From contig NZ_FNIB01000008.1 of assembly GCF_900103805.1 (NCBI RefSeq), positions 172,861-236,860 of the forward strand: a stretch of DNA of 64,000 nucleotides, read 5' to 3'. Within the stretch, counting starts at the first letter, position 1. Each line of letters opens with the position of its first letter. This document shows positions 1 to 8,841 of the stretch, piece by piece. Source of the stretch: Cryobacterium flavum (GTDB taxonomy: Bacteria; Actinomycetota; Actinomycetes; Actinomycetales; Microbacteriaceae). The position numbers and the translations under genes were made by a program. The notes under the pieces were generated by a model. That model ran no database searches, was not told the origin of the DNA, and saw nothing but the letters and a program-made list of their open reading frames with translations.

Positions 1-705
1 GGCGGTGGCCCGTGCGGCGAGCGCTGCGCCTGCCATTCGTCCATCGGTGATTCGCCACGAGTCGGTAAGGACTCGCTCGGGAACAACATCAACTTCAGCG
101 AGCGTCGCGGCGAAGCCGTCGAAGCGACGATTGGCCTGCAGACTGCTGGCGAAGTTGCCGACGAAGGCGACGTTACGGTGGCCGAGCGCAATCAGGTGCT
201 CGGCAGCCAGCCGACCTCCCGCGACATCGTCGGTCTTGACCCAGCAACGCTCGGTCTTCTCGTCTACGCGGTCCACGTAGACGAGGGGGATATCGCGGGC
301 ATCGAGGCGCTCGACCGTCGCGTCGAGGGCGCGCACGGGCGCGATCATGATGCCGTGAACGCGCTGCTGCACGAGCAGGTCGAGGTTGTCCTGTTCACGC
401 GCGACATCGTCGCCGTTGTGCACAATGACTACTCCCACGCCGAGTGACTTCGCTTCGGCCTCTGCGCCCAGGGCGGCGTCGACGAAAAACGGATTGGCCA
501 GATCGGCCAGGGCGAGCCCCAGGGTGCGCTGGCGACCGGCAGGGTACTTGCGGGCTCTTTGGATGGGGGTGAAACCCAGATCGGCGATTGCCGCCAGAAC
601 GCGTTCCCGAGTCTGGGGGGCGACGTAGCCGGGACGGTTGAGGACGTTACTGACGGTGCCCGCCGAGACGCCCGCATATTTTGCGACATCGTGAATGGTC
701 GCCAT
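1..705 (-). CDS. LacI-family transcriptional regulator (3' end outside window)
   Basis: The 235 visible residues begin with a typical LacI helix-turn-helix (residues about 1-50: 'MATIHDVAKYAGVSAGTVSN', then the hinge region), followed by the start of a periplasmic-binding-protein-like sensor domain with the 'LGLALADLANPFF' segment. The ATG at 705 is supported by GGAGGA seven bases upstream. The C-terminal third or so of a normal LacI protein (about 330-340 residues) lies beyond the left edge. It is the last gene downstream of the RhaTPQS importer operon on the same strand, separated by a strong hairpin, so it probably encodes the local sugar-responsive repressor of that operon. The ligand is inferred from context only. 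A DeoR regulator at 7955 is the other candidate controller. Confidence 0.9.
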   Translation of the reverse strand, partial: MATIHDVAKYAGVSAGTVSNVLNRPGYVAPQTRERVLAAIADLGFTPIQRARKYPAGRQRTLGLALADLANPFFVDAALGAEAEAKSLGVGVVIVHNGDDVAREQDNLDLLVQQRVHGIMIAPVRALDATVERLDARDIPLVYVDRVDEKTERCWVKTDDVAGGRLAAEHLIALGHRNVAFVGNFASSLQANRRFDGFAATLAEVDVVPERVLTDSWRITDGRMAGAALAARATA

Positions 706-730
706 CGTCTTCCTCCATCCTGCTGGGGAC

Positions 731-769
731 GGGTGGAGCCTGCAACGAAGAACGTTGCAGGCTCCACCC
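731..769 (-). terminator. Strong hairpin downstream of rhaS
   Basis: A near-perfect inverted repeat lies between the end of the substrate-binding protein gene and the LacI gene: left arm 731-747 and right arm 753-769 (17 pairs) around a 5-base loop AAGAA. There is no clear U-tract on either side, so it may act as an mRNA 3'-end stabiliser or partial terminator that separates importer and regulator expression. Confidence 0.6.
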
Positions 770-817
770 CCTGTGTTGATTCAGCTCGACCCGGGTGGAG
801 TCAGCTGGCAGCTGTGC

Positions 818-1861
818 TTAGAACGAGAAGTCACCGACGTTGGACTTGTCGAACACGAACATCGGGCCGAGGACAACCTCTCCCCCGGCGCCGACAGTGA
901 AGTCTCCGAGCTTTCCAGCGGTGAACTTGTCGCCCTCCTTGCCTGTGATCGTGCCCTGAGTGAGCGCGTCCGCGGCGTAGGTGGCCAGGTACCCCAGGTC
1001 CTCAGGATTCCAGAGACCGAACTGCTCGATGACGCCGCTCGTGACGTAAGTCGCCATTTCGCTCGGCAGACCGAGGCCAGTGACCCACACCTTGCCCTGG
1101 AACTGCGGGGTGTCAGACAGGTAGTGTGCTGCTTCCTTCACCGACACCGTGTCCGGAGCGATGATGGCCTTGAGATCCGGAATGCTCTGCATGAGTCCCT
1201 GAGCTGCTTGGTAGGCCTTCTGGTCAACGTCTTCGCCGTATGCAACCTGGGCGATCGTGATCTCCGGGTGTTCCTTCTCGATGAGAGCAGTCATCGCATC
1301 GACCCAGGCGTTGAGGTTTGCGGCGTTGGCACCACCGGAGAGGATTGCGATGGTGCCTCCGGCCGTTCCGAGGTGCTTCGAGGTCAGGTCGACCAGTCCC
1401 TGGGCGATGCCATCGACCGTGGCCTGGTTGATGAAGATGTCGCGGCAGTCGGTGTCGGTGTCGAAGGCAACGACCTTGACGCCAGCGTCCTGTGCCGCCT
1501 TCAGATCGTTGCAAACGGCAGCCGGGTCGTTCGCCGCGATGGCGATCGCCTTCTGGCCGGTCTGGATCGCCGTCTGGATAAACGGAACCTGATCGGCCGA
1601 ACCGGTCGAGGTCGGACCGACCTCGGAGAAGTCAAGGCCGAGTTCGTCCGCAGCTGCTTTGGCACCTTTGTCCGAGGCCTCGAAGTACTTGTTACCAAGG
1701 CTCTTGGGGATAACGGTCAAGCTTCCGGCGCCAGCGGCGTCGGTCCCGGTGGAGCCGCCCGTGGGTGCGGCGCAGCCGGCCAGCAGCACCGACGCGGCCG
1801 CGATGGCCACGGCGATGGATGCAGCGCGCCTGTGCGCCGACTTACTGAATGTGAAATTCAC
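818..1861 (-). CDS. rhaS: Rhamnose ABC transporter substrate-binding lipoprotein RhaS
   Basis: This is a 347-residue periplasmic-binding-protein-family (LsrB/RhaS class) lipoprotein. It has a hydrophobic signal segment ending in the lipobox 'LLAGC' (about residues 25-30), followed by two Rossmann-like lobes. The C-terminal 'GLGLPSEMATYV...' and 'LWNPEDLGYLA' stretches are typical of RhaS/LsrB-type sugar binders. The GTG start at 1861 has AAAGG eight bases upstream. It is the last importer gene of a minus-strand operon, 12 bp after the permease gene. It would sit on the outer face of the membrane and deliver sugar to the RhaPQT importer. L-rhamnose is inferred from family similarity plus the divergent rhaEW-rhaB genes. 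Confidence 0.88.
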   Translation of the reverse strand: MNFTFSKSAHRRAASIAVAIAAASVLLAGCAAPTGGSTGTDAAGAGSLTVIPKSLGNKYFEASDKGAKAAADELGLDFSEVGPTSTGSADQVPFIQTAIQTGQKAIAIAANDPAAVCNDLKAAQDAGVKVVAFDTDTDCRDIFINQATVDGIAQGLVDLTSKHLGTAGGTIAILSGGANAANLNAWVDAMTALIEKEHPEITIAQVAYGEDVDQKAYQAAQGLMQSIPDLKAIIAPDTVSVKEAAHYLSDTPQFQGKVWVTGLGLPSEMATYVTSGVIEQFGLWNPEDLGYLATYAADALTQGTITGKEGDKFTAGKLGDFTVGAGGEVVLGPMFVFDKSNVGDFSF

Positions 1862-1873
1862 TGTTTTGCCTTT

Positions 1874-2986
1874 CTAGTGGTTGCTTGGTACAGATTTCGG
1901 ATTTGGGATTGCCCGGTGCTTTTCAACGCCTGCCGCGATCACGGAGGCCTTCGACCGCCGCCGCCGCGAGATGAATCCCGCAATACCGGCGACAACGACG
2001 GAGAAGATTAGGGTGGCGCCAGTGACGATGCTGATCGTGTCGGAGCCGATACCGGCGAGCTGCAGCGTCTTGTTCAGCGTTGCGATCAGCACGCCGCCGG
2101 CCAGTGCCCCAAGTATTGAACCGCGGCCGCCCCAAATCGAGACGCCGCCCAGCACAATGGCTGTCACGACCTGCAACTCAAAGCCAAGGCCGTTCGTTCC
2201 AATCGCATTGCTGTACTGCAGCGTGTAGTACACACCGGTCGCCGACGCGACCAGCCCGCTGAGAACGAACAGAATGAGCCGTGTGCGATTGACCCGAACG
2301 CCCGAGAACGCGGCCGTCTCGGAGCTCAACCCGATGGCGAATACACCGCGTCCGAACGGAGTGAGGTGCAATACCACCGCGAAACCGATCGCGACCACGA
2401 TGATCGCCACGGTCACCATCGGAGCTGGAGCACCGACGAAAAGCGGAGCGCCGATGAACTGCGTGACCTCACTCGGAAAACCCGTGATCGCCGTGGTGCC
2501 AAGCAGCCCGACGGCGATGCCGCGAAACAGCGCCAAAGTGCCGATGGTGACCGCCAGGCTCGGCAATCCGACGACCGTCACGAGCACGCCGTTGAGTAGG
2601 CCTACCAAGCCACCGCCAACGACCGCGACCCCGGCGGCCAGTGGAAGGGGAATTCCAGCGTGAAAGCTCAACCCGAATATGGCACTTGAGAAGCCGACCA
2701 CACTGCCGACCGACAGATCGATGTCGCCGGTGATAATGATCAGGGTCACCGGCAACAGCATGAGCAGGATCGGCGCGGAGTTCAGGATCATCGTTAGGTA
2801 GGTGTACGGCTGAGCAAAATACGGCACCGTGGTGATGGCAAAGATGATCAGCAGGATGATGGCCAGGACGATTGCCGTCTCTGTCCGCAGCAGCATCCGG
2901 CGCCACAGCGTGCGGCTATGCCTGCGGTACTGTGCGGCAGCATGACCTACGGCGTTGGTCGTGATCGTTGCGGTGTCGGCGCTCAT
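1874..2986 (-). CDS. rhaQ: Rhamnose ABC transporter permease
   Basis: A 370-residue integral membrane permease of the RbsC/RhaP/RhaQ family with about eight to ten hydrophobic segments. It carries the family signature 'ITGDIDLSVGSVVG' (residues about 80-95) and the later 'LGGVSIWGGRGSILGALAGG' motif. Its start overlaps the stop of the preceding permease by 4 bp (ATGA), indicating translational coupling. With the other permease (2983-4011) it should form the heteromeric channel of the rhamnose importer. Assignment of Q versus P between the two permeases follows gene order and is tentative. Confidence 0.85.
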   Translation of the reverse strand: MSADTATITTNAVGHAAAQYRRHSRTLWRRMLLRTETAIVLAIILLIIFAITTVPYFAQPYTYLTMILNSAPILLMLLPVTLIIITGDIDLSVGSVVGFSSAIFGLSFHAGIPLPLAAGVAVVGGGLVGLLNGVLVTVVGLPSLAVTIGTLALFRGIAVGLLGTTAITGFPSEVTQFIGAPLFVGAPAPMVTVAIIVVAIGFAVVLHLTPFGRGVFAIGLSSETAAFSGVRVNRTRLILFVLSGLVASATGVYYTLQYSNAIGTNGLGFELQVVTAIVLGGVSIWGGRGSILGALAGGVLIATLNKTLQLAGIGSDTISIVTGATLIFSVVVAGIAGFISRRRRSKASVIAAGVEKHRAIPNPKSVPSNH

Positions 2987-4011
2987 GTCGCAGTCCCCTT
3001 TCTCTTCGCCCGGCGAATGCGGGTGATGAATACAATGCGGTCGAGCAGGATGGCGCCGACGATCAACACACCGACGATGGACTGCTGCCAGAGGCTCGGC
3101 ACTCCGAGAACGGGAAGCGCGTTGCTGATGGTGGCGAGAAAAAACGCGCCCAGTGCGACGCCCCAGATCGTGCCGGATCCGCCGACGATGGCGACTCCGC
3201 CCACCACGGCTGCCGCTACAGCCTGCAGCTCATATCCGGTACCGACCTGCGCATCACCGGTCGCGAAGATCGCGAGGTAAACGAGCCCGCCGAGACCGGC
3301 AAGGGCGCCGCTCGCGACGAAGGCTGTGACCGTCAGACGACGCTCGCCGAGCCCGAACAGCGTGGCTGCCTCGGGGTTGGAACCGAGCGCGTACAGGTCG
3401 CGGCCCACCCGCCGACTCGTCATGAACCATCCAATCAGCAAGACGATGATCGCGACAACGATCAGCAATACCGGAATGCCCAGGAACTGCAGGGTACCGA
3501 AGGAGCGGTACTCGTCAGGCAACCAGCTGGATCGAATAAAGTGCGGGCCGATCCAGAGGATCGCGATCCCCCGGTAGGTGTACAGCGTGCCCAGAGTGAT
3601 AACCAGCGATGGCACTCTGAGGAAGGCGACCAGCAGGCCGTTAACGAGTCCCAGGAAGGCCCCGAGGAGGATGCCGCTCAGGATGACCAGAGGTATCGGG
3701 ATACCCGGAAAGTTGGAGAACAAGCTCCCGGCCGCGTACGCCGAGAGGCACAGGATCGAGCCGACCGACAAATCGATGTTGCGGGTGATGATCACGATCG
3801 CCTCGCCGAGAGCGATGAGGATCAGAATCGTCGGCTGCCGAAGCAGCTCACGCCATCCGCCGTCGCTGAAGAGGAACCCGGGTTGCGTCACACTGGTCAG
3901 CGCCACGAGCGCGAAGATCATCACGATCAGGCCGACCTCGCGGGCGCGGAGGATCCTGCCTAAGAATGAACGCCGTCCTTGGCTCACCGGGACGGTGTGC
4001 GTCACGCTCAT
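2983..4011 (-). CDS. rhaP: Rhamnose ABC transporter permease
   Basis: A 342-residue RbsC-family permease with multiple transmembrane segments, the 'ITRNIDLSVGSILCLSAY' signature near residue 95, and the 'VGGVAIVGGSGTIWGVALG' motif in the C-terminal half. It overlaps both neighbours by 4 bp (with the ATPase gene at 4008-4011 and with the second permease at 2983-2986), so the importer genes are translationally coupled. It forms the membrane channel together with the product of 1874-2986. The P/Q label is from gene order only. Confidence 0.85.
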   Translation of the reverse strand: MSVTHTVPVSQGRRSFLGRILRAREVGLIVMIFALVALTSVTQPGFLFSDGGWRELLRQPTILILIALGEAIVIITRNIDLSVGSILCLSAYAAGSLFSNFPGIPIPLVILSGILLGAFLGLVNGLLVAFLRVPSLVITLGTLYTYRGIAILWIGPHFIRSSWLPDEYRSFGTLQFLGIPVLLIVVAIIVLLIGWFMTSRRVGRDLYALGSNPEAATLFGLGERRLTVTAFVASGALAGLGGLVYLAIFATGDAQVGTGYELQAVAAAVVGGVAIVGGSGTIWGVALGAFFLATISNALPVLGVPSLWQQSIVGVLIVGAILLDRIVFITRIRRAKRKGTAT

Positions 4012-5513
4012 GCGGCCACCTCCGGTGCGTGCGTCGCGGCGTACATCACATTCTGGGGAGTTGCCGTCGCGCGCGGCAGTTCCGCCGTAATCCGACCTTC
4101 ACGCACCACGAGCACACGGTCCGCCATACCCATGACCTCCGGCAGTTCGGACGAAATCATCAGCAACGCGACGCCGGTTCCGGCCAGCTCGGACAGCAGG
4201 CGGTGCACCTCGGCCTTTGTGCCCACATCGATGCCACGGGTCGGCTCGTCCACGATCAGCAACTTCGGTTTTGTGGCCAGCCACTTCCCGAGTACGACCT
4301 TTTGTTGATTTCCGCCGGAAAGCATTTGTGCCTCGGTGTCGAGGGCATACATTTTGACCTGCAAGCGCGCCGCCCAAGTACGAGCGCTCGGCTCTTCGAG
4401 CGGTGCGATGATGAATCCGAATCGGGCCAGCTTGTGGCGGATCGCGAGAGTGATGTTGCTCTGTATGCCCGCCGTCATCGCCAGGCCCTGCTTGCGCCGG
4501 TCCTCGGGAACGAAGCCAATGCCGAGTCGCATCGCCGCCGCGGGGCTCGTCCGGGGCACGCTGATACCGCCCATTCGAACCGATCCAGAGTCGTAGGGGT
4601 CCACGCCGAACACTGCGCGGGCGATCTCACTTCGACCGGCACCGACGAGGCCGGCCAGGCAGACGATCTCACCCGAACGCACGGTGAAACTGACGTCCTG
4701 GAAAACTCCGGCGCTGGTCAGGTGCTCCACCTCGAGTACGGGTTCGCCGATCAGTGCTTCCTGCTTGGAGTACAGGTTGTCGACGCTTCGACCAACCATT
4801 TGATGGATGATCTCGTCTTCGGTCGTGACGGTCGTCAAGTTCGTGGCGACGTAACTGCCGTCCCTCATGACGGTGATGACATCGCAGAGGGCGAACACCT
4901 CGTCAAACCGATGGGAGATGAAGATGAGGCCCTTTCCCTCGTCGCGGAGCTGGCGTGCGATGCCCATTAGACGCTCGACCTCGATTCCCGACAGCGCCGC
5001 AGTCGGCTCGTCCATGACGATGACCTTGGCGCCGACCGAGATTGACTTGGCGATTTCGACGACCTGCTGGTCTGCGATCGACAGTCCTCGCGCCTCGCGG
5101 TCGGGATCGATCGGCACGCCAAGCCTTTGCGTGAGCTCGCGAGTCTCGCGGCGCATTTTCGCGCGGTCCAGCGCGCCAAATCGGGTGTACGGCTGACGGC
5201 CAACGAAGAGGTTCTCGGCGACCGAAAGGTCGGGGAACAGCGTTGGCTCCTGGTAGATGACAGCGATGCCCGCGGCTTTTGCCTCGCGCGTGTTGTGAAA
5301 GTCGACGCTTTCCCCATCCAGCAGAAATGTGCCAGCGTCGCGGCGGTACAAACCGCCGATGATCTTGACGAGCGTCGACTTGCCCGCGCCGTTCTCGCCG
5401 ATGACGGCATGGATAGAGCCGGCCTTGAGGACCAGCTCTGCGTTGACCAGCGCGGCCACCGCGCCGAAAGTCTTGGTAACGCCATGGAGTTCCAACAGTG
5501 CGGTGTAATTCAT
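4008..5513 (-). CDS. rhaT: Rhamnose ABC transporter ATP-binding protein
   Basis: A 501-residue tandem ATPase of the RbsA/RhaT class with two nucleotide-binding domains. The first has Walker A 'GENGAGKST' (about residue 38) and Walker B 'VIVMDEPTAAL'. The second has the usual degenerate Walker A 'GLVGAGRSE' and the strong signature 'LSGGNQQKV' followed by 'LLIVDEPTRGID'. An in-frame upstream extension exists, but the ATG at 5513 fits the family start ('MNYTALLELHGVTKTF') and overlaps the upstream gene's stop by 4 bp (ATGA), so that start is chosen. It energises uptake through the RhaP/RhaQ permeases. Confidence 0.9.
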   Translation of the reverse strand: MNYTALLELHGVTKTFGAVAALVNAELVLKAGSIHAVIGENGAGKSTLVKIIGGLYRRDAGTFLLDGESVDFHNTREAKAAGIAVIYQEPTLFPDLSVAENLFVGRQPYTRFGALDRAKMRRETRELTQRLGVPIDPDREARGLSIADQQVVEIAKSISVGAKVIVMDEPTAALSGIEVERLMGIARQLRDEGKGLIFISHRFDEVFALCDVITVMRDGSYVATNLTTVTTEDEIIHQMVGRSVDNLYSKQEALIGEPVLEVEHLTSAGVFQDVSFTVRSGEIVCLAGLVGAGRSEIARAVFGVDPYDSGSVRMGGISVPRTSPAAAMRLGIGFVPEDRRKQGLAMTAGIQSNITLAIRHKLARFGFIIAPLEEPSARTWAARLQVKMYALDTEAQMLSGGNQQKVVLGKWLATKPKLLIVDEPTRGIDVGTKAEVHRLLSELAGTGVALLMISSELPEVMGMADRVLVVREGRITAELPRATATPQNVMYAATHAPEVAA

Positions 5514-6508
5514 GCTGCGCTCACGTCGATTTCGATCACATAGGTACGGCTCTCGCCCGGCTCCAGTCGGGGCAACGTGCCGTTGGTGCGGGCAGCGGCG
5601 CGGCCCTGGATTTCGGGGGTGTTTGCAGGTTCGAGACCCAGCACATAGTGCTTTGTGGCGGTCAGTTTCCATTGAAAGATCGCCGGTAGCGTCTCGGAGT
5701 AACGGAGGGTGAATGTCAATCCCCGGGCCGCGTTGGTCACCCGGGCGACGCGCTCATCGCCAGCGGTGTGGATATAGACCTGCTCGCGCGTGCCGGCCTT
5801 GGGCTCACCAATTTCAGCCCGCTGGTTGAAACCAGTGGCCGCGTCGGGGTCACGGGACGTTACGGAGGCGGCGGGGATGTCGATGACGGTCCCAGCGTCG
5901 AGCAGCGGCCACCCGAGGTTGACGTGGTAGAGCACCATGTGTGGGCTCACGCTCTCGCCCTCGTTCGTCACGGTGTCCTCGATCGTGAAGGAGGTGGACC
6001 CGACACGCGAGGTGATGCGGCGGCGCAGCACGAGATTCTCCTGGAATACGCCCGTCTGGCGTACATCCCCGGCCACGGTGATCAGCTCGGGAGTCACTGT
6101 GACCTCCGTCACCCGCGCCGGCACGGCCCCGATGCGGCCGTGCATGCCGGACACGCCATCCTCATCGTCGGCGGGCGGGCCGAAGGTGTCGAGTCCACAG
6201 GTCGTCACGAGGCCACCGCCAAAGGTGCGGAGCCACCCTCGCCCGGCAGGCTCGTATGCGTCGGGACGCGTGATGCCAGTCGATGAGAGCCAGGCAAGCG
6301 GGATCCCATTAATGGTCGCGGCACCAATATCGAGGGCGCGGTCGGGATGAACGTCGAACTCGAACCCGCCGCCGTTCACCACTCGGAATCGGCGAGCACC
6401 ACGTGCCGGACCATCATCCTCAACGAAGCGATCGACGCGCGCGACCTGATCAAGCGATCCGACCCGGAGGAGGGCCTGGCCGACGGGGGTTCCGAAGATT
6501 TCAGACAA
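5510..6508 (-). CDS. DUF4432-family aldose-1-epimerase-like protein
   Basis: A 332-residue protein resembling the DUF4432 branch of the galactose-mutarotase-like superfamily. It is beta-rich, with the motif 'FEFDVHPDRALDIGAA', an 'HGRIGAVPARV' segment near the middle (likely active-site histidine region), a 'HMVLYHVNLGWPLLD' stretch, and a C-terminal 'LGLEPANTPEIQGRAAA' segment. No signal peptide is visible, so it is probably cytoplasmic. It overlaps the upstream PMI-like gene by 8 bp and the ATPase gene by 4 bp, so it belongs to the sugar operon. By family it would interconvert anomers of the imported sugar; true substrate unknown. Confidence 0.78.
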   Translation of the reverse strand: MSEIFGTPVGQALLRVGSLDQVARVDRFVEDDGPARGARRFRVVNGGGFEFDVHPDRALDIGAATINGIPLAWLSSTGITRPDAYEPAGRGWLRTFGGGLVTTCGLDTFGPPADDEDGVSGMHGRIGAVPARVTEVTVTPELITVAGDVRQTGVFQENLVLRRRITSRVGSTSFTIEDTVTNEGESVSPHMVLYHVNLGWPLLDAGTVIDIPAASVTSRDPDAATGFNQRAEIGEPKAGTREQVYIHTAGDERVARVTNAARGLTFTLRYSETLPAIFQWKLTATKHYVLGLEPANTPEIQGRAAARTNGTLPRLEPGESRTYVIEIDVSAA

Positions 6509-7748
6509 CGCCCAGCTCCAGATTTCCGGGACCGAAATGCTTCAGGATGACGATGTCATCGGTTGCGCTGCGGTTGGTGATCGTGACGCCAGCACGGGCC
6601 GCCGATTCGGAGACGAAGAACTCGTCCTGGCTGAGTTGCCCGAAACGGATGAGCGTCGCTGCCTGCGCGTCATGCACTCCGAAAGTGCCGCCGCCCTGAA
6701 CAAAGAGGGCGCCGTAAGCATCCTGGTCCCTGATCGTTACCGTTTGGCCTGGGCGTACCGTGAGCTCTTTGGCGCTAAATGAGGTGGAGCGGAAGACGAT
6801 CCAGTTCTCGACATAGCTTGAACCGCCGTCGGCCGCTGACGTGGAGGTGCTGTACGGACGCATGAACCGGTTGGGTACAAAATCGACGTCAAGATTCTTT
6901 TTCCAGTCCAAAAGGTCGAGAAGAAACTCATAGTCGCCGTGGTGCGTTGGGGGCACGTCCTTCCAGAGCAACTCCTCGGGGACCTCCTTGTTGTTACTCC
7001 ACGATTCGCACATTGCGAACACGTCGCTGGCGGATTGCGGCTCATAGGTGCAGATGCTCGCCGGAGCGTGCAGAACACCCGCCGGAATGTCCCATCCCGT
7101 TCCAAGTTGAGTTCGGTATCCGAGCGACAGATCGGTGATGCGATTGTCGCCACCATCGGCGAAGCGCATGAGACGCTCCTTGACCTGGTCGCGGGTAGTG
7201 CCCGGCTGAAATCCGAAAAAGGAGATGGGTTGCAGGCCCAGGTTGTCGTTCATATGGGGCGAGTAGTAGTACGCCTCTGGCTTTCCTACCTTGTCGACGA
7301 GTGCGGCCTTCTCGTCAGAGTGGTGCACGTGGAAGGGCAGGGGCATCAGGTTGTCGTAGAACTTGGAGTACATCGTCCAGCCTCCGAAGCGGTCCCACAA
7401 TCGCGACCCGATCACGTCGGCCTTATGGTGCTCGACAAAATCATCGAAGGGCAGGAGGCCGCCGTCGGGGTCGACGACGAGGCTGAGGCCTTCGTGGGCC
7501 CCGGTGAGTGGACCGTTGTCAGCGCGAATCGACGAGGCAAGCCAGCGCTCGTCAATGCCGCCGCGCCCCTGGCCGAGCGGGAAATAGTCATCCGGGTGCA
7601 GTCGGATGCGCTTGCCAGGAGTGCAAAAAGCACGGGGAACCCAGGTGGGTGCAAACCGAACAATTCCCTTGCCGGCGTCCAACGCACGATCGTGCGCGGT
7701 TGCCGATGTGACGATATTTTCGTAGGCCTCAGAGGTCATCGGTGACAC
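6501..7748 (-). CDS. Phosphomannose-isomerase-like cupin protein, candidate sugar isomerase
   Basis: A 415-residue protein, first gene of the minus-strand sugar operon. The central part carries a pattern like the type I PMI metal site: 'LPFHVHHSDEKA' (His-x-His), then 'VGKPEAYYYSP' (Glu following Gly-Lys), then 'GTGWDIPAGVLHA' (His). A second jelly-roll region at the C-terminus includes 'TLIRFGQLSQDEFFVSE'. The start is either GTG at 7748 or ATG at 7739; neither has a strong ribosome-binding site. Family resemblance is to cupin/PMI-type proteins; a role in rhamnose metabolism is inferred from operon position. Because no rhaA or rhaI gene is seen in this locus, it could supply the aldose-ketose isomerase step. 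Confidence 0.6.
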   Translation of the reverse strand: MSPMTSEAYENIVTSATAHDRALDAGKGIVRFAPTWVPRAFCTPGKRIRLHPDDYFPLGQGRGGIDERWLASSIRADNGPLTGAHEGLSLVVDPDGGLLPFDDFVEHHKADVIGSRLWDRFGGWTMYSKFYDNLMPLPFHVHHSDEKAALVDKVGKPEAYYYSPHMNDNLGLQPISFFGFQPGTTRDQVKERLMRFADGGDNRITDLSLGYRTQLGTGWDIPAGVLHAPASICTYEPQSASDVFAMCESWSNNKEVPEELLWKDVPPTHHGDYEFLLDLLDWKKNLDVDFVPNRFMRPYSTSTSAADGGSSYVENWIVFRSTSFSAKELTVRPGQTVTIRDQDAYGALFVQGGGTFGVHDAQAATLIRFGQLSQDEFFVSESAARAGVTITNRSATDDIVILKHFGPGNLELGVV

Positions 7749-7821
7749 TCATCTTTCAGTTCGTGCATCACCCAGGAGGCAACGCTGCCAACAGGACCGG
7801 TTCAATGAACCGTCTTTTGGG

Positions 7822-7850
7822 ACAGTAACACCACACTCGTTGTGCGTCAA
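7822..7850 (-). promoter_or_regulatory. Candidate promoter of the rha importer operon
   Basis: On the minus strand a TTGACG (-35-like, at 7845-7850) is followed after 17 bases by TACTGT (-10-like, at 7822-7827), about 75 bases upstream of the 7748 start. Just upstream lies an A/T-rich box, ATATTTATTCA on the plus strand (7852-7862), which recurs in other promoters of this window. The 206-bp divergent region 7749-7954 thus serves both this operon and the DeoR gene. Confidence 0.45.
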
Positions 7851-7954
7851 TATATTTATTCAACACACATTCGCTCCCACAAACTCAGGCAGATAAGTGT
7901 ATTAGTGTTAGGTAACGCGAAAAGTTAACATACAAGTCACAAAGAATCGAGACC

Positions 7955-8719
7955 GTGGTGGCCACAACCGGAAGTACCGAATCCGAAGAGCGACGCCGGC
8001 AATTGCTGGCCTCGCTTGAGCACGAGAACGTCATTCGACTGACCGAGGCCGCAGGGACTCTCGGTGTCTCAGCCATGACCATCCGTCGTGATCTGGCCGA
8101 TCTCGAGGCGGAAGGACTCCTGCGCCGCGTGCGTGGCGGAGCGATCTCGGTCATCGGCCCACGCCCCTTCGAAGAGCGGCGTTCCGTGCGCTCGCGGGCG
8201 AAAGAACTCATCGCAGACAAAGCTCTGGCTCTGGTTCCACGTTTCGGTTCTATCGCTTTCGATGCGTCGACGACCGTTGGAACCATGGCGAGCAGGCTGG
8301 GTCCGAGGTCCGGTCTCATCGTGAGTACGAATTCCTATCCGACCTACGCGAGTCTCAAAGGAACCCTCGGAGTGAACCCCATTCTCATCGGTGGCGAGAC
8401 GGAAGAATCAACGGACACGTTCGTGGGCCCACTGGCGGTACAGGCCGCCCAATCGTTGCGCTACGTCAGGTTCTTCGCATCGGCCAGTGCCGTGGACGCC
8501 ACGTTCGGGACCACTGAGGTTTCGCTGGCCGAAGCGCAGATGAAGCAGGCCTTCGCTCGGGTGTCCAAGGAGATCGTGCTCTGCATCGACTCGTCGAAGC
8601 TGCACCAGCAGGCCACGGCGGCGTCCCTGGAATTGTCGAAGATTGCAGTTCTCATCACCGAGCTCGACCCGGGCGACAGCCAGCTCGATGAGTTTCGAGA
8701 TCGCGTCGAGTTGCGCTGA
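7955..8719 (+). CDS. DeoR-family transcriptional regulator
   Basis: A 254-residue DeoR/GlpR-family protein. An N-terminal winged helix (about residues 15-70, with 'VSAMTIRRDLADLEAEGLL' and 'RVRGGA') precedes a sugar-phosphate sensor domain with 'FDASTTVGTMASRL' and 'FFASASAVDATFG'. Translation starts at GTG 7955 or GTG 7958. It lies between the divergent importer operon and rhaEW, so it probably senses a phosphorylated intermediate such as rhamnulose 1-phosphate and controls one or both transcription units. The effector is inferred from the family, not shown by the sequence. Confidence 0.88.
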   Translation: MVATTGSTESEERRRQLLASLEHENVIRLTEAAGTLGVSAMTIRRDLADLEAEGLLRRVRGGAISVIGPRPFEERRSVRSRAKELIADKALALVPRFGSIAFDASTTVGTMASRLGPRSGLIVSTNSYPTYASLKGTLGVNPILIGGETEESTDTFVGPLAVQAAQSLRYVRFFASASAVDATFGTTEVSLAEAQMKQAFARVSKEIVLCIDSSKLHQQATAASLELSKIAVLITELDPGDSQLDEFRDRVELR

Positions 8720-8841
8720 AGCAGCCACGAACGAGTCGTGACCTTTCGTGTGCTTATTTGTTATGTTTCACAACTGCGCACATTTAGCGTATGGTCATCC
8801 AGCAGACCACCTTCACCGACGCAGGAGCAGGAGCCAGAACG

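Noticed and set aside
695..2011. Long plus-strand open frame (438 codons) opposite the rhaS gene
   Set aside because: It is antisense to a clear RhaS lipoprotein gene, has no recognisable domain, and is explained by third-position GC bias on the opposite strand.
2968..3963. Plus-strand frame of 331 codons opposite a rha permease gene
   Set aside because: Highly charged, low-complexity antisense of a transmembrane gene.
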